Shown piece by piece: positions 1 through 7,732 of a stretch of 11,986 bases of DNA. Within the stretch, counting starts at the first letter, position 1. Every line of letters starts with the position of its first letter. Position numbers and translations under genes: made by a program. The notes beneath the pieces are model-generated. The model ran no database searches. It saw nothing but the letters and a program-made list of their open reading frames with translations, and was not told the DNA's origin. The stretch comes from CBDTTM01 sp965363355 (GTDB lineage Bacteria; Bacillota; Negativicutes; Selenomonadales; Selenomonadaceae), in contig CBDTTM010000069.1 of NCBI GenBank assembly GCA_965363355.1, positions 1 through 11,986 on the forward strand, given 5' to 3'.

Positions 1-290
1 AATTCTCCTGCATATTGTTTATTTAGATTTCTCACATCATAGATCGTCTTGTGTAAACCATTCATCCATTGGTCTATTTCCTCAAAAAAGAATTCTCCCT
101 CAGCAGTCAATTTGCTGCCTCGGTTCGAACGCACAATCAATTTAACATCTAATAAATCTTCAAGTTTCTTAATCTGCAAACTAAAGGCCGACTGTGTAAT
201 ATTCATATCTTTTGCTGCTAGCGTAAAATTTTTCAATTTCCCATAAGCAATAAAATTTTCTAATTGCTGAATGCTTGGCAATTCTTCCAT
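1..290 (-). CDS. LysR-family transcriptional regulator, N-terminal part (cut by window start)
   Basis: The reverse strand from the ATG at 288-290 stays open to the window edge and gives 96 codons. They begin MEELPSIQQLENFIAY and continue with a winged helix-turn-helix at about residues 7-65 (KNFTLAAKDMNITQSAFSLQ, then IKKLEDLLDVKL and LTAEGE), the classic LysR N-terminal pattern. The ligand-binding domain lies outside the window, so target and inducer cannot be read. A G-rich ribosome binding site (AAAGGGGG) lies about 8 nt before the ATG. The gene follows the GIY-YIG gene in the same direction after about 70 nt containing a hairpin, so it may be transcribed separately. The family assignment is solid; the specific function is unknown. 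Confidence 0.88.
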   Translation of the reverse strand, partial: MEELPSIQQLENFIAYGKLKNFTLAAKDMNITQSAFSLQIKKLEDLLDVKLIVRSNRGSKLTAEGEFFFEEIDQWMNGLHKTIYDVRNLNKQYAGE

Positions 291-306
291 ATTGGACACC
301 CCCTTT

Positions 307-345
307 GCAAAAGAAGTGCACGAGTCGCTCAGCGACCCCTGCACT
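307..345 (-). terminator. Imperfect hairpin between the GIY-YIG gene and the LysR gene, possible terminator
   Basis: Positions 315-345 form an imperfect palindrome: AGTGCA (315-320) pairs with TGCACT (340-345) and GTCGCT (324-329) with AGCGAC (331-336), with a 3x3 internal mismatch. Read on the minus strand the hairpin is followed by TTCTTTTG, a modest U-rich tail. This fits the end of the MBL-cyclophilin-GIY-YIG transcript, but the tail is weak, and the element could instead be a protein binding site just upstream of the LysR gene. Confidence 0.45.
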
Positions 346-360
346 CTATGCTTATTCAAC

Positions 361-612
361 TTATTTTTTATCTTTCTTCAGAAGATTCATCTTTTGCGCC
401 CGGGTCATTTGTTTGACCGCATATTCTCTACTTTGTGCTTCTTGTTTATCTTCAAAAGATTCCACGTAACGCAAGATTACAGGTACCCGTGCCTTAGTGT
501 ACTTTGCACCTTTTTTTGCGTTATGTGTCGCTACACGTTTTTCTACATCCGTTGTCCAGCCAGTATAAAACGAGCCATCGGCACACTCCACGATATAGAC
601 ATAAGCCGACAT
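361..612 (-). CDS. GIY-YIG nuclease superfamily protein (UPF0213/YhbQ type)
   Basis: An 83-residue single-domain protein, the usual length for stand-alone bacterial GIY-YIG proteins. The first strand carries V5-Y6-I7 and the second F15-Y16-T17-G18, the GIY...YIG pair in variant form. Conserved R26, H30 and N31 follow, and E63 in SREYAVKQ is the expected metal-binding glutamate. Family members are thought to be structure-specific DNA nucleases, but the physiological role of UPF0213 proteins is poorly defined. The start ATG is 2 nt after the stop of the cyclophilin gene and no good Shine-Dalgarno is visible, so translation probably depends on coupling to the upstream gene. The C-terminus is lysine-rich. 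Confidence 0.9.
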   Translation of the reverse strand: MSAYVYIVECADGSFYTGWTTDVEKRVATHNAKKGAKYTKARVPVILRYVESFEDKQEAQSREYAVKQMTRAQKMNLLKKDKK

Positions 613-614
613 TC

Positions 615-1187
615 TTATTCTTGTTCTTGAATCGTGATTTTTTCGATGACAACATCTTCTAATGGTCTATCTTGAAAATCTGTTTCTGATTTACCGATTG
701 CATTGACAACGTCCATGCCTTTTACCACTTTACCAAAAACTGCATGATGTCCATCAAGCCAAGGTGTCTTTTCTAATGTGATAAAGAACTGGGAACCACC
801 TGTATTGGGACCAGCATTTGCCATCGACAAAACACCTGCTGCATCATGCTTTAAGTCCGGGCTGAACTCATCTTTTATCGTATAACCAGGGCCACCCGTA
901 CCATTGCCGCTTGGGTCTCCGCCCTGAATCATGAAATTAGCGATGATTCTGTGGAAGATCAATCCATCATAAAATTTCTTTTCTACCAAATCAATAAAGT
1001 TTTTTGTCGTCTGTGGTGCCTTATCCTCAAATAATTCAACTTCAAATTTCCCTTTATTGGTTTCAAATACAGCTACGCGATTTTTCACAACAACATCTCC
1101 TTTTTTTTCGTTTTGTGAGCTTGCCCCCACACAGCCGCTGGTCAATAAAAATAACGCCAGCATGGTAAAAATGAAAGATTTTTTCAT
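615..1187 (-). CDS. Cyclophilin-type peptidyl-prolyl cis-trans isomerase, predicted lipoprotein
   Basis: A 190-residue protein. Residues 1-19 are a lipoprotein-type signal (MKKS, a hydrophobic stretch, then LLTSGC with C19 as the predicted lipidated cysteine), so it should act outside the cytoplasmic membrane. The cyclophilin domain spans about residues 35-187. The catalytic set can be aligned with human CypA: R80, F85, M86 and Q88 in FHRIIANFMIQGGD, then MANAGPNTGGSQFF (about 122-135), W143 and H148 in WLDGHHAVFG. All key positions are kept, so it should catalyse proline isomerisation during folding of exported proteins. Its Shine-Dalgarno AGGAGAG begins inside the TAG stop of the preceding MBL gene, a sign of operon transcription and translational coupling. 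Confidence 0.95.
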   Translation of the reverse strand: MKKSFIFTMLALFLLTSGCVGASSQNEKKGDVVVKNRVAVFETNKGKFEVELFEDKAPQTTKNFIDLVEKKFYDGLIFHRIIANFMIQGGDPSGNGTGGPGYTIKDEFSPDLKHDAAGVLSMANAGPNTGGSQFFITLEKTPWLDGHHAVFGKVVKGMDVVNAIGKSETDFQDRPLEDVVIEKITIQEQE

Positions 1188-1197
1188 TTGAACTCTC

Positions 1198-1911
1198 CTA
1201 CTTCTGTATTGTTTTTATCTCTCCCGGCAAAGCCGGAATCCAAACAGGAATTTCCTGTCCTAAAGCAAAAAAATCTGGTTCGATTCGCCATGGAACTTGT
1301 GTTGTATTATGCATGGTAATTAAATAATCCACCTTTGTGCGTTGAAAAAATTCTTTTGCTCCGCACGATGCAAACTCTTGCATCCTCAAATCTACAGGAA
1401 AAAACGCAATATCTGCCTCAAGACCATCTAAGCGCTTCATTTGCTTTTGAAACCCATTTCGCGCCAAAGAGATATTTTCGGCCGTATCCTCTTTCCAGTG
1501 CCACCAGTTAAAATCACCAGCATGAAAAATTTTCCAGCCATCGACTTCAACTAAAAAAGATGTCCCCTGGTCTGTAGAACTGTAGGAGGTAACCTTCACA
1601 TCGGAATCTTCATATGCGTCGTAGGTCGATAAATAGACCCTTTTTTCTTCGGGGATTTCTTTAGTCCCCTTCAAGCCTTGAATATCTTCACTTAAAAAAT
1701 AACGAGTGACATCGCTGGCAAAACCGGCAATATCAGGCGAAAAATGATCAAAGTGCGCATGCGAAGCAAACACATAAGCTTTGTTTTTCCCCTTGAGCAG
1801 TCCGGGAACTGCCTTGGCCGCATCTTGATAATAATCAAAAATCAAAACACATTTTTCTAATTCGACTGCAAATCCACTGTTCCACAAATACGTAATTTCC
1901 GCTTTTTTCAT
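1198..1911 (-). CDS. MBL-fold metallo-hydrolase
   Basis: A 237-residue cytoplasmic protein of the metallo-beta-lactamase fold. The metal-binding HxHxDH signature is S-H51-A-H53-F-D55-H56, followed by H130-A-G-D133 and a late histidine in LITMH201N. It resembles the small L-ascorbate-6-phosphate-lactonase-like/YtkL-type MBL proteins rather than glyoxalase II or RNase J, and its substrate cannot be told from sequence. It is the first gene of a likely operon with the cyclophilin and GIY-YIG genes. The ATG is preceded at 10 nt by GAGAGGG, and a TATAAT-like box lies about 50 nt upstream. Fold confident, substrate unknown. Confidence 0.88.
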   Translation of the reverse strand: MKKAEITYLWNSGFAVELEKCVLIFDYYQDAAKAVPGLLKGKNKAYVFASHAHFDHFSPDIAGFASDVTRYFLSEDIQGLKGTKEIPEEKRVYLSTYDAYEDSDVKVTSYSSTDQGTSFLVEVDGWKIFHAGDFNWWHWKEDTAENISLARNGFQKQMKRLDGLEADIAFFPVDLRMQEFASCGAKEFFQRTKVDYLITMHNTTQVPWRIEPDFFALGQEIPVWIPALPGEIKTIQK

Positions 1912-1960
1912 TTAGGGTCAGCCCTCTCAGCTTAACTATTCACAAAAACTATACCATCAT

Positions 1961-1966
1961 ATTATA
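1961..1966 (-). promoter_or_regulatory. Candidate -10 box for the MBL-cyclophilin-GIY-YIG operon
   Basis: On the minus strand this reads TATAAT, with an AT-rich surround, about 50 nt before the MBL start codon. I see no good -35 hexamer at 16-18 nt, and no convincing terminator separates it from the upstream ade gene, so read-through from ade is also possible. Confidence 0.35.
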
Positions 1967-1999
1967 ACATAACTTAAAATACAAGCCCATAAGGCATTA

Positions 2000-3724
2000 T
2001 CATATTTTATCGTCTTCCATCAAGGAAATAAACGAAAATGCTGGCACATCCACTAATCCCAAATCGGTTAATTTAAGTTCCGGAATAACGGGTAAGCTCA
2101 AAAAGGCCAGTGTCAAAAATGGATCGTAGTCTTTAAAAACGCCCATTCCATAAGCTATTTCTTTTAATTGGGCCAATTTCACTTCAACGTCTGCAGCACT
2201 TTGTTCAGACATAAGACCCGCAATTGGCAAAGACAATTCACCGATAACTTGACCGTGTTTGACAATGACTACACCGCCTTGAATTTTTTTCAGCGCTTCT
2301 GCCGCTTTGATGATATCCTCATCATTTTTTCCAATAGCGATTAAATTGTGTGAATCATGCGCTATTGTCGAAGCGATAGCCCCATCTTCCAACCCAAAGC
2401 CTTCGACTAAACCCACACCGATATTACCAGTTGCGGCATGTCTTTCAAAAACAGCCAGCTTAAGCAAATCTTGGTCTTCCTTCAAGCAAACGAAACCATC
2501 CGTTACTTGTACATCTACTTTTAAATGCTTTGTCACAATTTGGTGTGGTACCAAACCAATGACATTTGCCCGCCCACCAGTTGCCTTGATTCGCAGTTTT
2601 TCCTTGATGATAGGGGCTATATGCATCGTTTCTTTGATTTTATTAGGAACAATTGCAGCTCGCATAAATTCAGCTTTTTTGTTTTTCGCCACGATAATTC
2701 CATCTTTGAATACAATTTCTGGCTGCCAATCACGCAGATTATCAAACACGAGGATATCGGCCTTATAACGAGGTGCTATTGCGCCAATATCTTTAAGACC
2801 AAAATATCTAGCCGCATTGATTGTTGCCATTTGAAGTGCCATTGGTAAAGGAATACCTTCCTGCACTGCTGTTTTCACCATATAATTGATGTGCCCTTCC
2901 GTGAGTAAATCTGCTGGATGGCGATCATCTGCCGCAAAACAGCAGAACTGTGCCGTATAGGCATTGATGATCGGCAGTAATGGTTTCAGGTTTTTTGCCG
3001 CAGAGCCTTCACGAATCATAATATATAAACCTGCCCGAAGCTTTTCTAATGCCTGCTCCGGTGTTACACATTCATGATCGGATTCTATTCCAGCTGCCGA
3101 ATAAGCCATAAGTTCATTACCAACAAGATTCGGTGCATGTCCATCAATTTTTTTTCCCTTAGCTAATTTTATTTTATCAAGCACCGTTTCGTCCCCCAAA
3201 AGAACGCCAGGGTAATTCATCATTTCACCTAGCCCCAATACGCGGGGATGATCCATCAATTCTGCTAGATCCTCTGCCAATAAATTTGCCCCTGAATTTT
3301 CCATATTCGTAGCTGGAACACATGATGGCAGCATGAAATAAGCATTAATTGGCAACTTTTCGGTTGCCGCCAAAAGATAACGTATACCATCTAATCCAGT
3401 GACATTGGCAATCTCATGCGGATCAGCGACAACGCTCGTCGTTCCCAGTGGAACTACAGCTCTAGCAAATTCAAGGGGGCTGAGCATCGAGCTTTCGATA
3501 TGAATATGGCTGTCAATAAAACCTGGCGTAAGATATTTCCCCTTCAAATCAAGCTCTCTTTTGCCTTCATAGTGACCAATGCCTGCAACATACCCATCTT
3601 CAATAGCAACGTCATTTTTTATGAACTCTCCCGTAAAAGCATGAAATACCTGCGCATTTTTTAATACGAGTTCAGCCTTTTCTTCGCCTTTGGCCACTTT
3701 GATAAATCGACTCAAATTTTCCAT
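2000..3724 (-). CDS. ade: Adenine deaminase
   Basis: A 574-residue protein, the usual length for bacterial Ade (EC 3.5.4.2), which deaminates adenine to hypoxanthine in purine salvage. It belongs to the amidohydrolase superfamily. Metal-binding H73 and H75 are in GFIDSHIHIESS, then D101-P-H103-E104, E167 in LGLGEMMN, H196 in DGHAPN, S215-D216-H217-E218 and D266-D267-R-H in the second half of the barrel. The C-terminal adenine deaminase domain (about residues 400-570) carries IAHDSHNLIAIG and the GGVVIV segment. The start is well placed behind AAAGGAAG. It is probably monocistronic or read into the MBL operon: upstream is the terminator of the topB-yitT unit and a TATAAT box. No purine riboswitch is visible in the short 84-nt upstream gap. 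Confidence 0.97.
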   Translation of the reverse strand: MENLSRFIKVAKGEEKAELVLKNAQVFHAFTGEFIKNDVAIEDGYVAGIGHYEGKRELDLKGKYLTPGFIDSHIHIESSMLSPLEFARAVVPLGTTSVVADPHEIANVTGLDGIRYLLAATEKLPINAYFMLPSCVPATNMENSGANLLAEDLAELMDHPRVLGLGEMMNYPGVLLGDETVLDKIKLAKGKKIDGHAPNLVGNELMAYSAAGIESDHECVTPEQALEKLRAGLYIMIREGSAAKNLKPLLPIINAYTAQFCCFAADDRHPADLLTEGHINYMVKTAVQEGIPLPMALQMATINAARYFGLKDIGAIAPRYKADILVFDNLRDWQPEIVFKDGIIVAKNKKAEFMRAAIVPNKIKETMHIAPIIKEKLRIKATGGRANVIGLVPHQIVTKHLKVDVQVTDGFVCLKEDQDLLKLAVFERHAATGNIGVGLVEGFGLEDGAIASTIAHDSHNLIAIGKNDEDIIKAAEALKKIQGGVVIVKHGQVIGELSLPIAGLMSEQSAADVEVKLAQLKEIAYGMGVFKDYDPFLTLAFLSLPVIPELKLTDLGLVDVPAFSFISLMEDDKI

Positions 3725-3770
3725 TTTTTCTTCCTTTCCCCGTTAAAAATATTTATTTTCTCATCATAAT

Positions 3771-3776
3771 ATTATA
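3771..3776 (-). promoter_or_regulatory. Candidate -10 box for ade
   Basis: The minus strand reads TATAAT here, about 47 nt before the ade ATG, in the short gap after the yitT terminator. The expected -35 position falls on the terminator T-tract and does not match the consensus, so only the -10 is supported. Confidence 0.35.
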
Positions 3777-3789
3777 AATGTTCTCTGGT

Positions 3790-3822
3790 AAAGAAAGAGC
3801 CGCCGCATTTAACGACCGCTCT
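3790..3822 (-). terminator. Rho-independent terminator of the topB-yitT unit, overlapping the end of yitT
   Basis: On the minus strand AGAGCGGTCG, a 7-nt loop TTAAATG, CGGCGGCTCT and a TTCTTT tail form a 10-bp stem with one G-G mismatch and one G-U pair. The 5' arm and part of the loop are the last codons and the TAA stop of the yitT-family gene, so the terminator is partly embedded in coding sequence. Confidence 0.8.
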
Positions 3823-4753
3823 CGCTTCCATTTTCCTTATATGAACGATATTTCGAACAAGCCTTTTCTTCTATTGAATTTTGACGATTTTTCATCATTT
3901 GCTCAAGCTTCGCTCCCGGTAAAGTAAAACCTCTACCCATAACTTCGCTGGCACTTAAAATAATCATGAACGCCAACGGGTCGATTGCGCTAGCAATCAA
4001 TTTTATTTTGCCAACCTGCGTCAAATTGACTACGACGAACAAAACCTCTTTACTCTGATGCGTAAAAGCACCTTCACCTTTTAAGAACGTTACGCCACGA
4101 CCAACTTCTTTGATGATTTCTTCTGCAATGTCCGCTGTTTTATCCGAAATAAGCATAACGGCTTTCTTATTATTGAACCCAGCAATCACTTTATCCGTGA
4201 CTGTAGAGCTTACAAACATCGAAATCAACGTAAACATAGCTAGAACTGGACCAAACAGAGTTGCCGCTATCAACATAATGAGGCAATTGAAACTGAATAT
4301 AACCGCTCCCATATTCAATGAATAGTATTTTTTCACAATAGCTGCGACAATATCAAGTCCGCCAGTGCTGGCATTCATCCGAAATACAATACCGCAGCCA
4401 ATGCCAGTGAATAGTCCACCATAGACTGCAGCCAGCATCGGATCGGCTACAAAACTATGCGCATTAAGGAATCTTGTCGTATCAATGCATAAAGAGTAAA
4501 GTACCGTACCAAATATGACATCGCCGGTATATTTTCTGCCTAAAATCTTATAGGCTGCAAAAAGAAGTGGTAAATTGCCTATGAGCATTTGCAGACCTAT
4601 CGGCAAATCAAAAAGATAGTAGCCAATAATCGCAATGCCACTGATCCCACCACTTAATAAATGATTGGGCACAAGGAAAAGATTGATTGAACTACTGCCA
4701 ATCATACAGCCAACAAAAATAACAATATATCGCAGAATCATTCGCCGCAACAT
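3809..4753 (-). CDS. YitT-family membrane protein (DUF161 membrane region plus DUF2179)
   Basis: A 314-residue protein, slightly longer than the usual 280-290. The first ~200 residues hold about five or six hydrophobic helices with the family motifs NLFLVPNHLLSGGISGIA (about 24-41) and FRMNASTGGLDIVA (about 124-137). The following cytoplasmic domain (about 215-290, DUF2179-like) contains GRGVTFLKGEGA and ends near ASEVMGRGFTLPG. Members are integral membrane proteins of unestablished transport or sensing function. The charged C-terminal tail (about 295-314) is an addition beyond the domain, and its last codons form half of the terminator hairpin. The ATG has a strong GGAGG ribosome binding site that lies in the 18-nt gap after the upstream gene, indicating one operon with that gene and topB. 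Confidence 0.92.
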   Translation of the reverse strand: MLRRMILRYIVIFVGCMIGSSSINLFLVPNHLLSGGISGIAIIGYYLFDLPIGLQMLIGNLPLLFAAYKILGRKYTGDVIFGTVLYSLCIDTTRFLNAHSFVADPMLAAVYGGLFTGIGCGIVFRMNASTGGLDIVAAIVKKYYSLNMGAVIFSFNCLIMLIAATLFGPVLAMFTLISMFVSSTVTDKVIAGFNNKKAVMLISDKTADIAEEIIKEVGRGVTFLKGEGAFTHQSKEVLFVVVNLTQVGKIKLIASAIDPLAFMIILSASEVMGRGFTLPGAKLEQMMKNRQNSIEEKACSKYRSYKENGSESGR

Positions 4754-4771
4754 GTCAGCCTCCTCAACCGC

Positions 4772-5365
4772 TTATGATTTTGCCTGTATAGCGCTCATAT
4801 CGATTTCTTTGGAATTTATATAAGCGGCATTCACATCATTTGTTTCTACACTTGTGTCTTCATCGCTTTCTCTTACCGCTTCTTCATCAGCCAACGGCAA
4901 ACTCGTCAACTGAAAACTTTCCAAATAACCTTCCGTCGATTCTATTTGGAGCAAAAGACGCTGACTCTTCATATTGGGGTTCTCATAGATATAATAGGCT
5001 TTTCCCTCCATGAATTTTTTCTCGGCTTTCCCGTAGACTTGTTTCATTTTATAAGGTGTTGCGCCAATCTTTACTCCATCGTTGGTGGCATAATCTTTGT
5101 CTTTAGTCTGTATATCAACAACTTTTTTGTTGCGATTATCCAATGCAACCTTCGTGTCTTTTGGATACATATAATAGGTTACCATCACGCCTTGCACCAA
5201 TTGTTCCATATCATAACGCGGCGTTCCCAAAAGCTGCACCATTTTTTCGTAGGAATCGCCTAGATATAGGCCTTTATAGGAAAAATCTGCCGTTTTAGAA
5301 CTGGCAAAGGCTGTCATCGTAAAGACCAAACACAAGCATAGGACTGTCATTATTTTCTTTATCAT
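4772..5365 (-). CDS. Exported protein of unknown function with two tandem ~60-residue repeats
   Basis: I chose the ATG at 5363-5365 (197 residues) because AGGGAG stands 7 nt upstream; the longer frame from a GTG at 5384-5386 lacks a ribosome binding site. Residues 1-21 are a Sec signal peptide ending AFA-SS. Two repeats follow: G32-x3-G36...K41-M-V-Q-L-L-G47...YYMY (64-67) and G97-x3-G101...K106-M-K-Q-V-Y-G112...YYIY (124-127), with identical glycine spacing of 4 and 11. The pattern recalls the small alpha/beta modules of BamE/SmpA-like or BLIP-like proteins, but that is inference from motif shape only. A strongly acidic linker (about 159-178) and a short tail follow. It lies between topB and the yitT gene with almost no gap, so it is co-transcribed; a functional link to topB is not implied. 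I do not recognise a named family. Confidence 0.82.
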   Translation of the reverse strand: MIKKIMTVLCLCLVFTMTAFASSKTADFSYKGLYLGDSYEKMVQLLGTPRYDMEQLVQGVMVTYYMYPKDTKVALDNRNKKVVDIQTKDKDYATNDGVKIGATPYKMKQVYGKAEKKFMEGKAYYIYENPNMKSQRLLLQIESTEGYLESFQLTSLPLADEEAVRESDEDTSVETNDVNAAYINSKEIDMSAIQAKS

Positions 5366-5386
5366 AAAAAATCTCCCTTGTTTCAC

Positions 5387-7567
5387 TTATTTTAAATTCA
5401 ATTTCGCTAAGGCATCTGCCAATGCCGTATTTACCGGTTCAGAAGACTGTGTTTTCATATACCGTGAGACTTCGCTCTTAGATACTTTTCCACCACCGCT
5501 TTGCTCACGTCGTTTTTGAAAAGTTGTCAGCTTTTCCCGATAACCGCATTTACAGAAAAATGCCTTTGCATCGCCTTCTCCGCGAAGCTCCATTTTTTTA
5601 TGGCAATTCGGGCACCTTGCATTGGTCAACACAGCGATAGATTTTCGGTAACCGCATTCTCGATCCTGACAAACGAGCATTTTCCCATGTTTGCCATTGA
5701 CCTCTAGTAAAAATTTCCCGCATTCCGGGCATTTTTTATGCGTCATATTGTCATGACGAAATTTTGCATCAGAATCTTTTATTTGGCTGACTAACGTTTT
5801 GGCATATGTCTTGATTTCGGTAATAAAAGTTGCACTGCTCAAATTTCCATTTGAAATGGCACTTAGTTTTTGTTCCCACCGAGCCGTAAGTGCTGGTTCT
5901 TTAAGTTCATTTGGCACAAGTTCCAAGAGTTGTCGACCTTTGGCCGTCGTCGTTATATCCTTGCCGTGTTTTTCCAGTAAGAATGTAGAAAATAGTTTTT
6001 CTATGATATCCGCTCTGGTCGCTACTGTCCCAAGGCCACCGCTTTCACCAATCATTTGTTTGAGCTCTTTGCTTTCTCCCGCCATATATTTTACTGGATT
6101 TTCCATAGCACCTAACAAAGTTCCTTCTGTAAATAACGCCGGTGGTTTGGTTTGTCCTTGCGTCAATATAAGGCTTGCCTCCGCTAATATAGATCCTTTG
6201 GTCAGTTCGGGCAAATTTTGATCCTCAATGTGTTCTCCTTCGCCATTTTCTTCATCACGGCCCTGATAAACAGCCTTCCAGCCTTCTTCTTTGATGATTT
6301 TGCCTCGAGCGATGAAATGTTCCTCACCTATTACGGCATCAAATACGGTCTGTTCATATTCAAATGGCGGATATAACACCGCAATGAAGCGACGCACTAC
6401 CAAATCATATATTTTCCGTTCTTTTTCTGACAGTGCCGAAAGATTCACAAATTGTTCGGTTGGAATAATCGCATGATGATCTGAAACCTTTGTATCATCC
6501 ACAAAATGCTTGCTCGCTTTGATTCGCTTGGATGCCTCGAATGCAAGTTTACTATAAGCGCCAATGCCGCAAGCACGAAGACGTTCTTTCAATGTCGGAA
6601 CAATATCGGCTGATAAAAAACGTGAATCTGTTCGCGGATAGGTCAAAAGCTTGTGCATTTCATACAATTTTTGCATAATCGACAAGGTTTCTTTGGCCGA
6701 AAAAGAAAAACGCTGATTGGCTTCGCGCTGCAGTTCGGTCAAATTATACAACTGCGGTGCCAAAGACTTTTTCGAAGTCTTCTCCACCTGCGCAAGGATA
6801 ATCTGTTTTCCTTTGCTCTTTTGTAAAAGAGCTTCCACTCGCTGCCGATCAAAAGAGTGATAACTTTTGCTCACTTTATCCTGCCAGATAAAACGAAGTC
6901 CCTGCACATTTGCCGCAATCCCAAAATAATTCTGTGGCACAAATTCACGGATTTCTTTTTCCCGGGAAGCAATAATCGCCAATGTAGGCGTCTGTACCCT
7001 GCCGCAAGAAAGCTGTGCATTGAACTTACAGGTCAAGGCGCGCGTTGCATTGATCCCCACATACCAGTCAGAAGCCGCTCTTGAAGCTGCCGATGCATAT
7101 AGATTTTCATAAGCCTTGCCATTTTTAAGATGGGCAAATCCTTCTTTGATGGCCTTATCCGTTACCGATGAAATCCATAGTCTTTTCATTGGTTTTCGTA
7201 TCTGCGCTTTTTCCAAAATCCAGCGCGCAACAAGCTCACCTTCTCGCCCTGCATCTGTAGCAATGACCACTTCATTGACATCGTTTCGCCGCAATTGCTG
7301 CTTGACGATGCTATATTGTTTAGCGGTTTGTCGAATTACGACCAAATCCAAGGAATCCGGCATAATTGGCAATTGATCGAGTCGCCAAGATTTATATTCT
7401 TCTCCATAATTTTCTGGATCTGCTAAAGTGACAAGATGCCCCAATGCCCATGTCACGACATATTTTTCTCCTTCAATAAAACCATTGCCGCCCTTTGTGC
7501 AACCAAGCACTCGCGCTAGGTCACGGCCAACCGAAGGTTTTTCTGCTAACACACAAATTTTACTCAT
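5387..7567 (-). CDS. topB: DNA topoisomerase III (type IA)
   Basis: A 726-residue type IA topoisomerase, essentially the length of Bacillus subtilis TopB; it relaxes negative supercoils and decatenates DNA through a transient 5'-phosphotyrosine link. The TOPRIM domain starts at E9-K-P-S-V-G and carries A-T-D105-A-G-R-E-G-E, the form normal in Gram-positive TopB. The catalytic tyrosine is Y310 in LLTYPRTDSRF. The C-terminal region has two zinc-ribbon-like modules, CPECGKF...CQDRECGY and CPNCHKK...CKCGY, beyond the catalytic core, ending in a lysine-rich tail. The start ATG at 7565-7567 has AGAGAGG 6 nt upstream and begins MSKICVLAEKPSVG; the frame could be extended to a TTG at 7613-7615 but without support. 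It is first in an operon with the exported repeat protein and the yitT gene. Confidence 0.96.
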   Translation of the reverse strand: MSKICVLAEKPSVGRDLARVLGCTKGGNGFIEGEKYVVTWALGHLVTLADPENYGEEYKSWRLDQLPIMPDSLDLVVIRQTAKQYSIVKQQLRRNDVNEVVIATDAGREGELVARWILEKAQIRKPMKRLWISSVTDKAIKEGFAHLKNGKAYENLYASAASRAASDWYVGINATRALTCKFNAQLSCGRVQTPTLAIIASREKEIREFVPQNYFGIAANVQGLRFIWQDKVSKSYHSFDRQRVEALLQKSKGKQIILAQVEKTSKKSLAPQLYNLTELQREANQRFSFSAKETLSIMQKLYEMHKLLTYPRTDSRFLSADIVPTLKERLRACGIGAYSKLAFEASKRIKASKHFVDDTKVSDHHAIIPTEQFVNLSALSEKERKIYDLVVRRFIAVLYPPFEYEQTVFDAVIGEEHFIARGKIIKEEGWKAVYQGRDEENGEGEHIEDQNLPELTKGSILAEASLILTQGQTKPPALFTEGTLLGAMENPVKYMAGESKELKQMIGESGGLGTVATRADIIEKLFSTFLLEKHGKDITTTAKGRQLLELVPNELKEPALTARWEQKLSAISNGNLSSATFITEIKTYAKTLVSQIKDSDAKFRHDNMTHKKCPECGKFLLEVNGKHGKMLVCQDRECGYRKSIAVLTNARCPNCHKKMELRGEGDAKAFFCKCGYREKLTTFQKRREQSGGGKVSKSEVSRYMKTQSSEPVNTALADALAKLNLK

Positions 7568-7605
7568 GTAAAACCTCTCTACTTCTTTTAGATTTCCCTT
7601 ACCAC

Positions 7606-7611
7606 AGTATA
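7606..7611 (-). promoter_or_regulatory. Candidate -10 box for topB operon
   Basis: The minus strand reads TATACT about 39 nt before the topB ATG. A weak -35 candidate (TGTAAA) lies 17 nt further upstream across an A7/T7-rich stretch. This is the only plausible promoter in the gap between azlD and topB. Confidence 0.4.
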
Positions 7612-7665
7612 TCAAAAAAAGCTATTTTTTTACAGTCTCCACTAGAGTTCTCCTCTATTTCAGGC

Positions 7666-7714
7666 AAAAAAATGAGCTGTCGCTTGCGAATGCTTCGCCA
7701 AAACAACAACTCAT
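7666..7714 (-). terminator. Rho-independent terminator after azlD
   Basis: On the minus strand ATGAGTTGT (7706-7714) pairs with ACAGCTCAT (7672-7680), a 9-bp stem with one G-U pair. An inner hairpin GCGAA/TTCGC sits in the loop, and a T7 tract (7666-7672) follows. It ends the azlC-azlD transcript and separates it from topB. Confidence 0.85.
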
Positions 7715-7732
7715 CATAAAAAACGGTCCATC

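Noticed and set aside
271..630. 119-residue plus-strand frame over the GIY-YIG gene
   Set aside because: It is the complement of a well supported minus-strand gene, with a cysteine/phenylalanine-rich composition typical of spurious frames.
1967..1999. Small hairpin GCC-TTATG-GGC after the ade stop
   Set aside because: The stem has only three solid pairs and no adequate T-tract, so I do not call a terminator.
2307..2848. Two plus-strand frames inside ade
   Set aside because: Both lie antisense to the conserved core and C-terminal domain of adenine deaminase and have no initiation signals.
3725..3808. Possible purine riboswitch ahead of ade
   Set aside because: The gap is only 84 nt, holds the upstream terminator and a -10 box, and shows none of the purine aptamer core.
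7238..7255. TOPRIM motif reading D-A-G-R-E-G-E rather than D-x-D-R-E-G-E in TopB
   Set aside because: From family knowledge this variant is normal in Gram-positive topoisomerase III, so it is not a lesion.
7568..7615. 16-residue N-terminal extension of TopB from a TTG codon
   Set aside because: Other TopB proteins begin right before the EKPSVG motif, and the ATG at 7565-7567 has a good ribosome binding site; the extension overlaps the promoter region.
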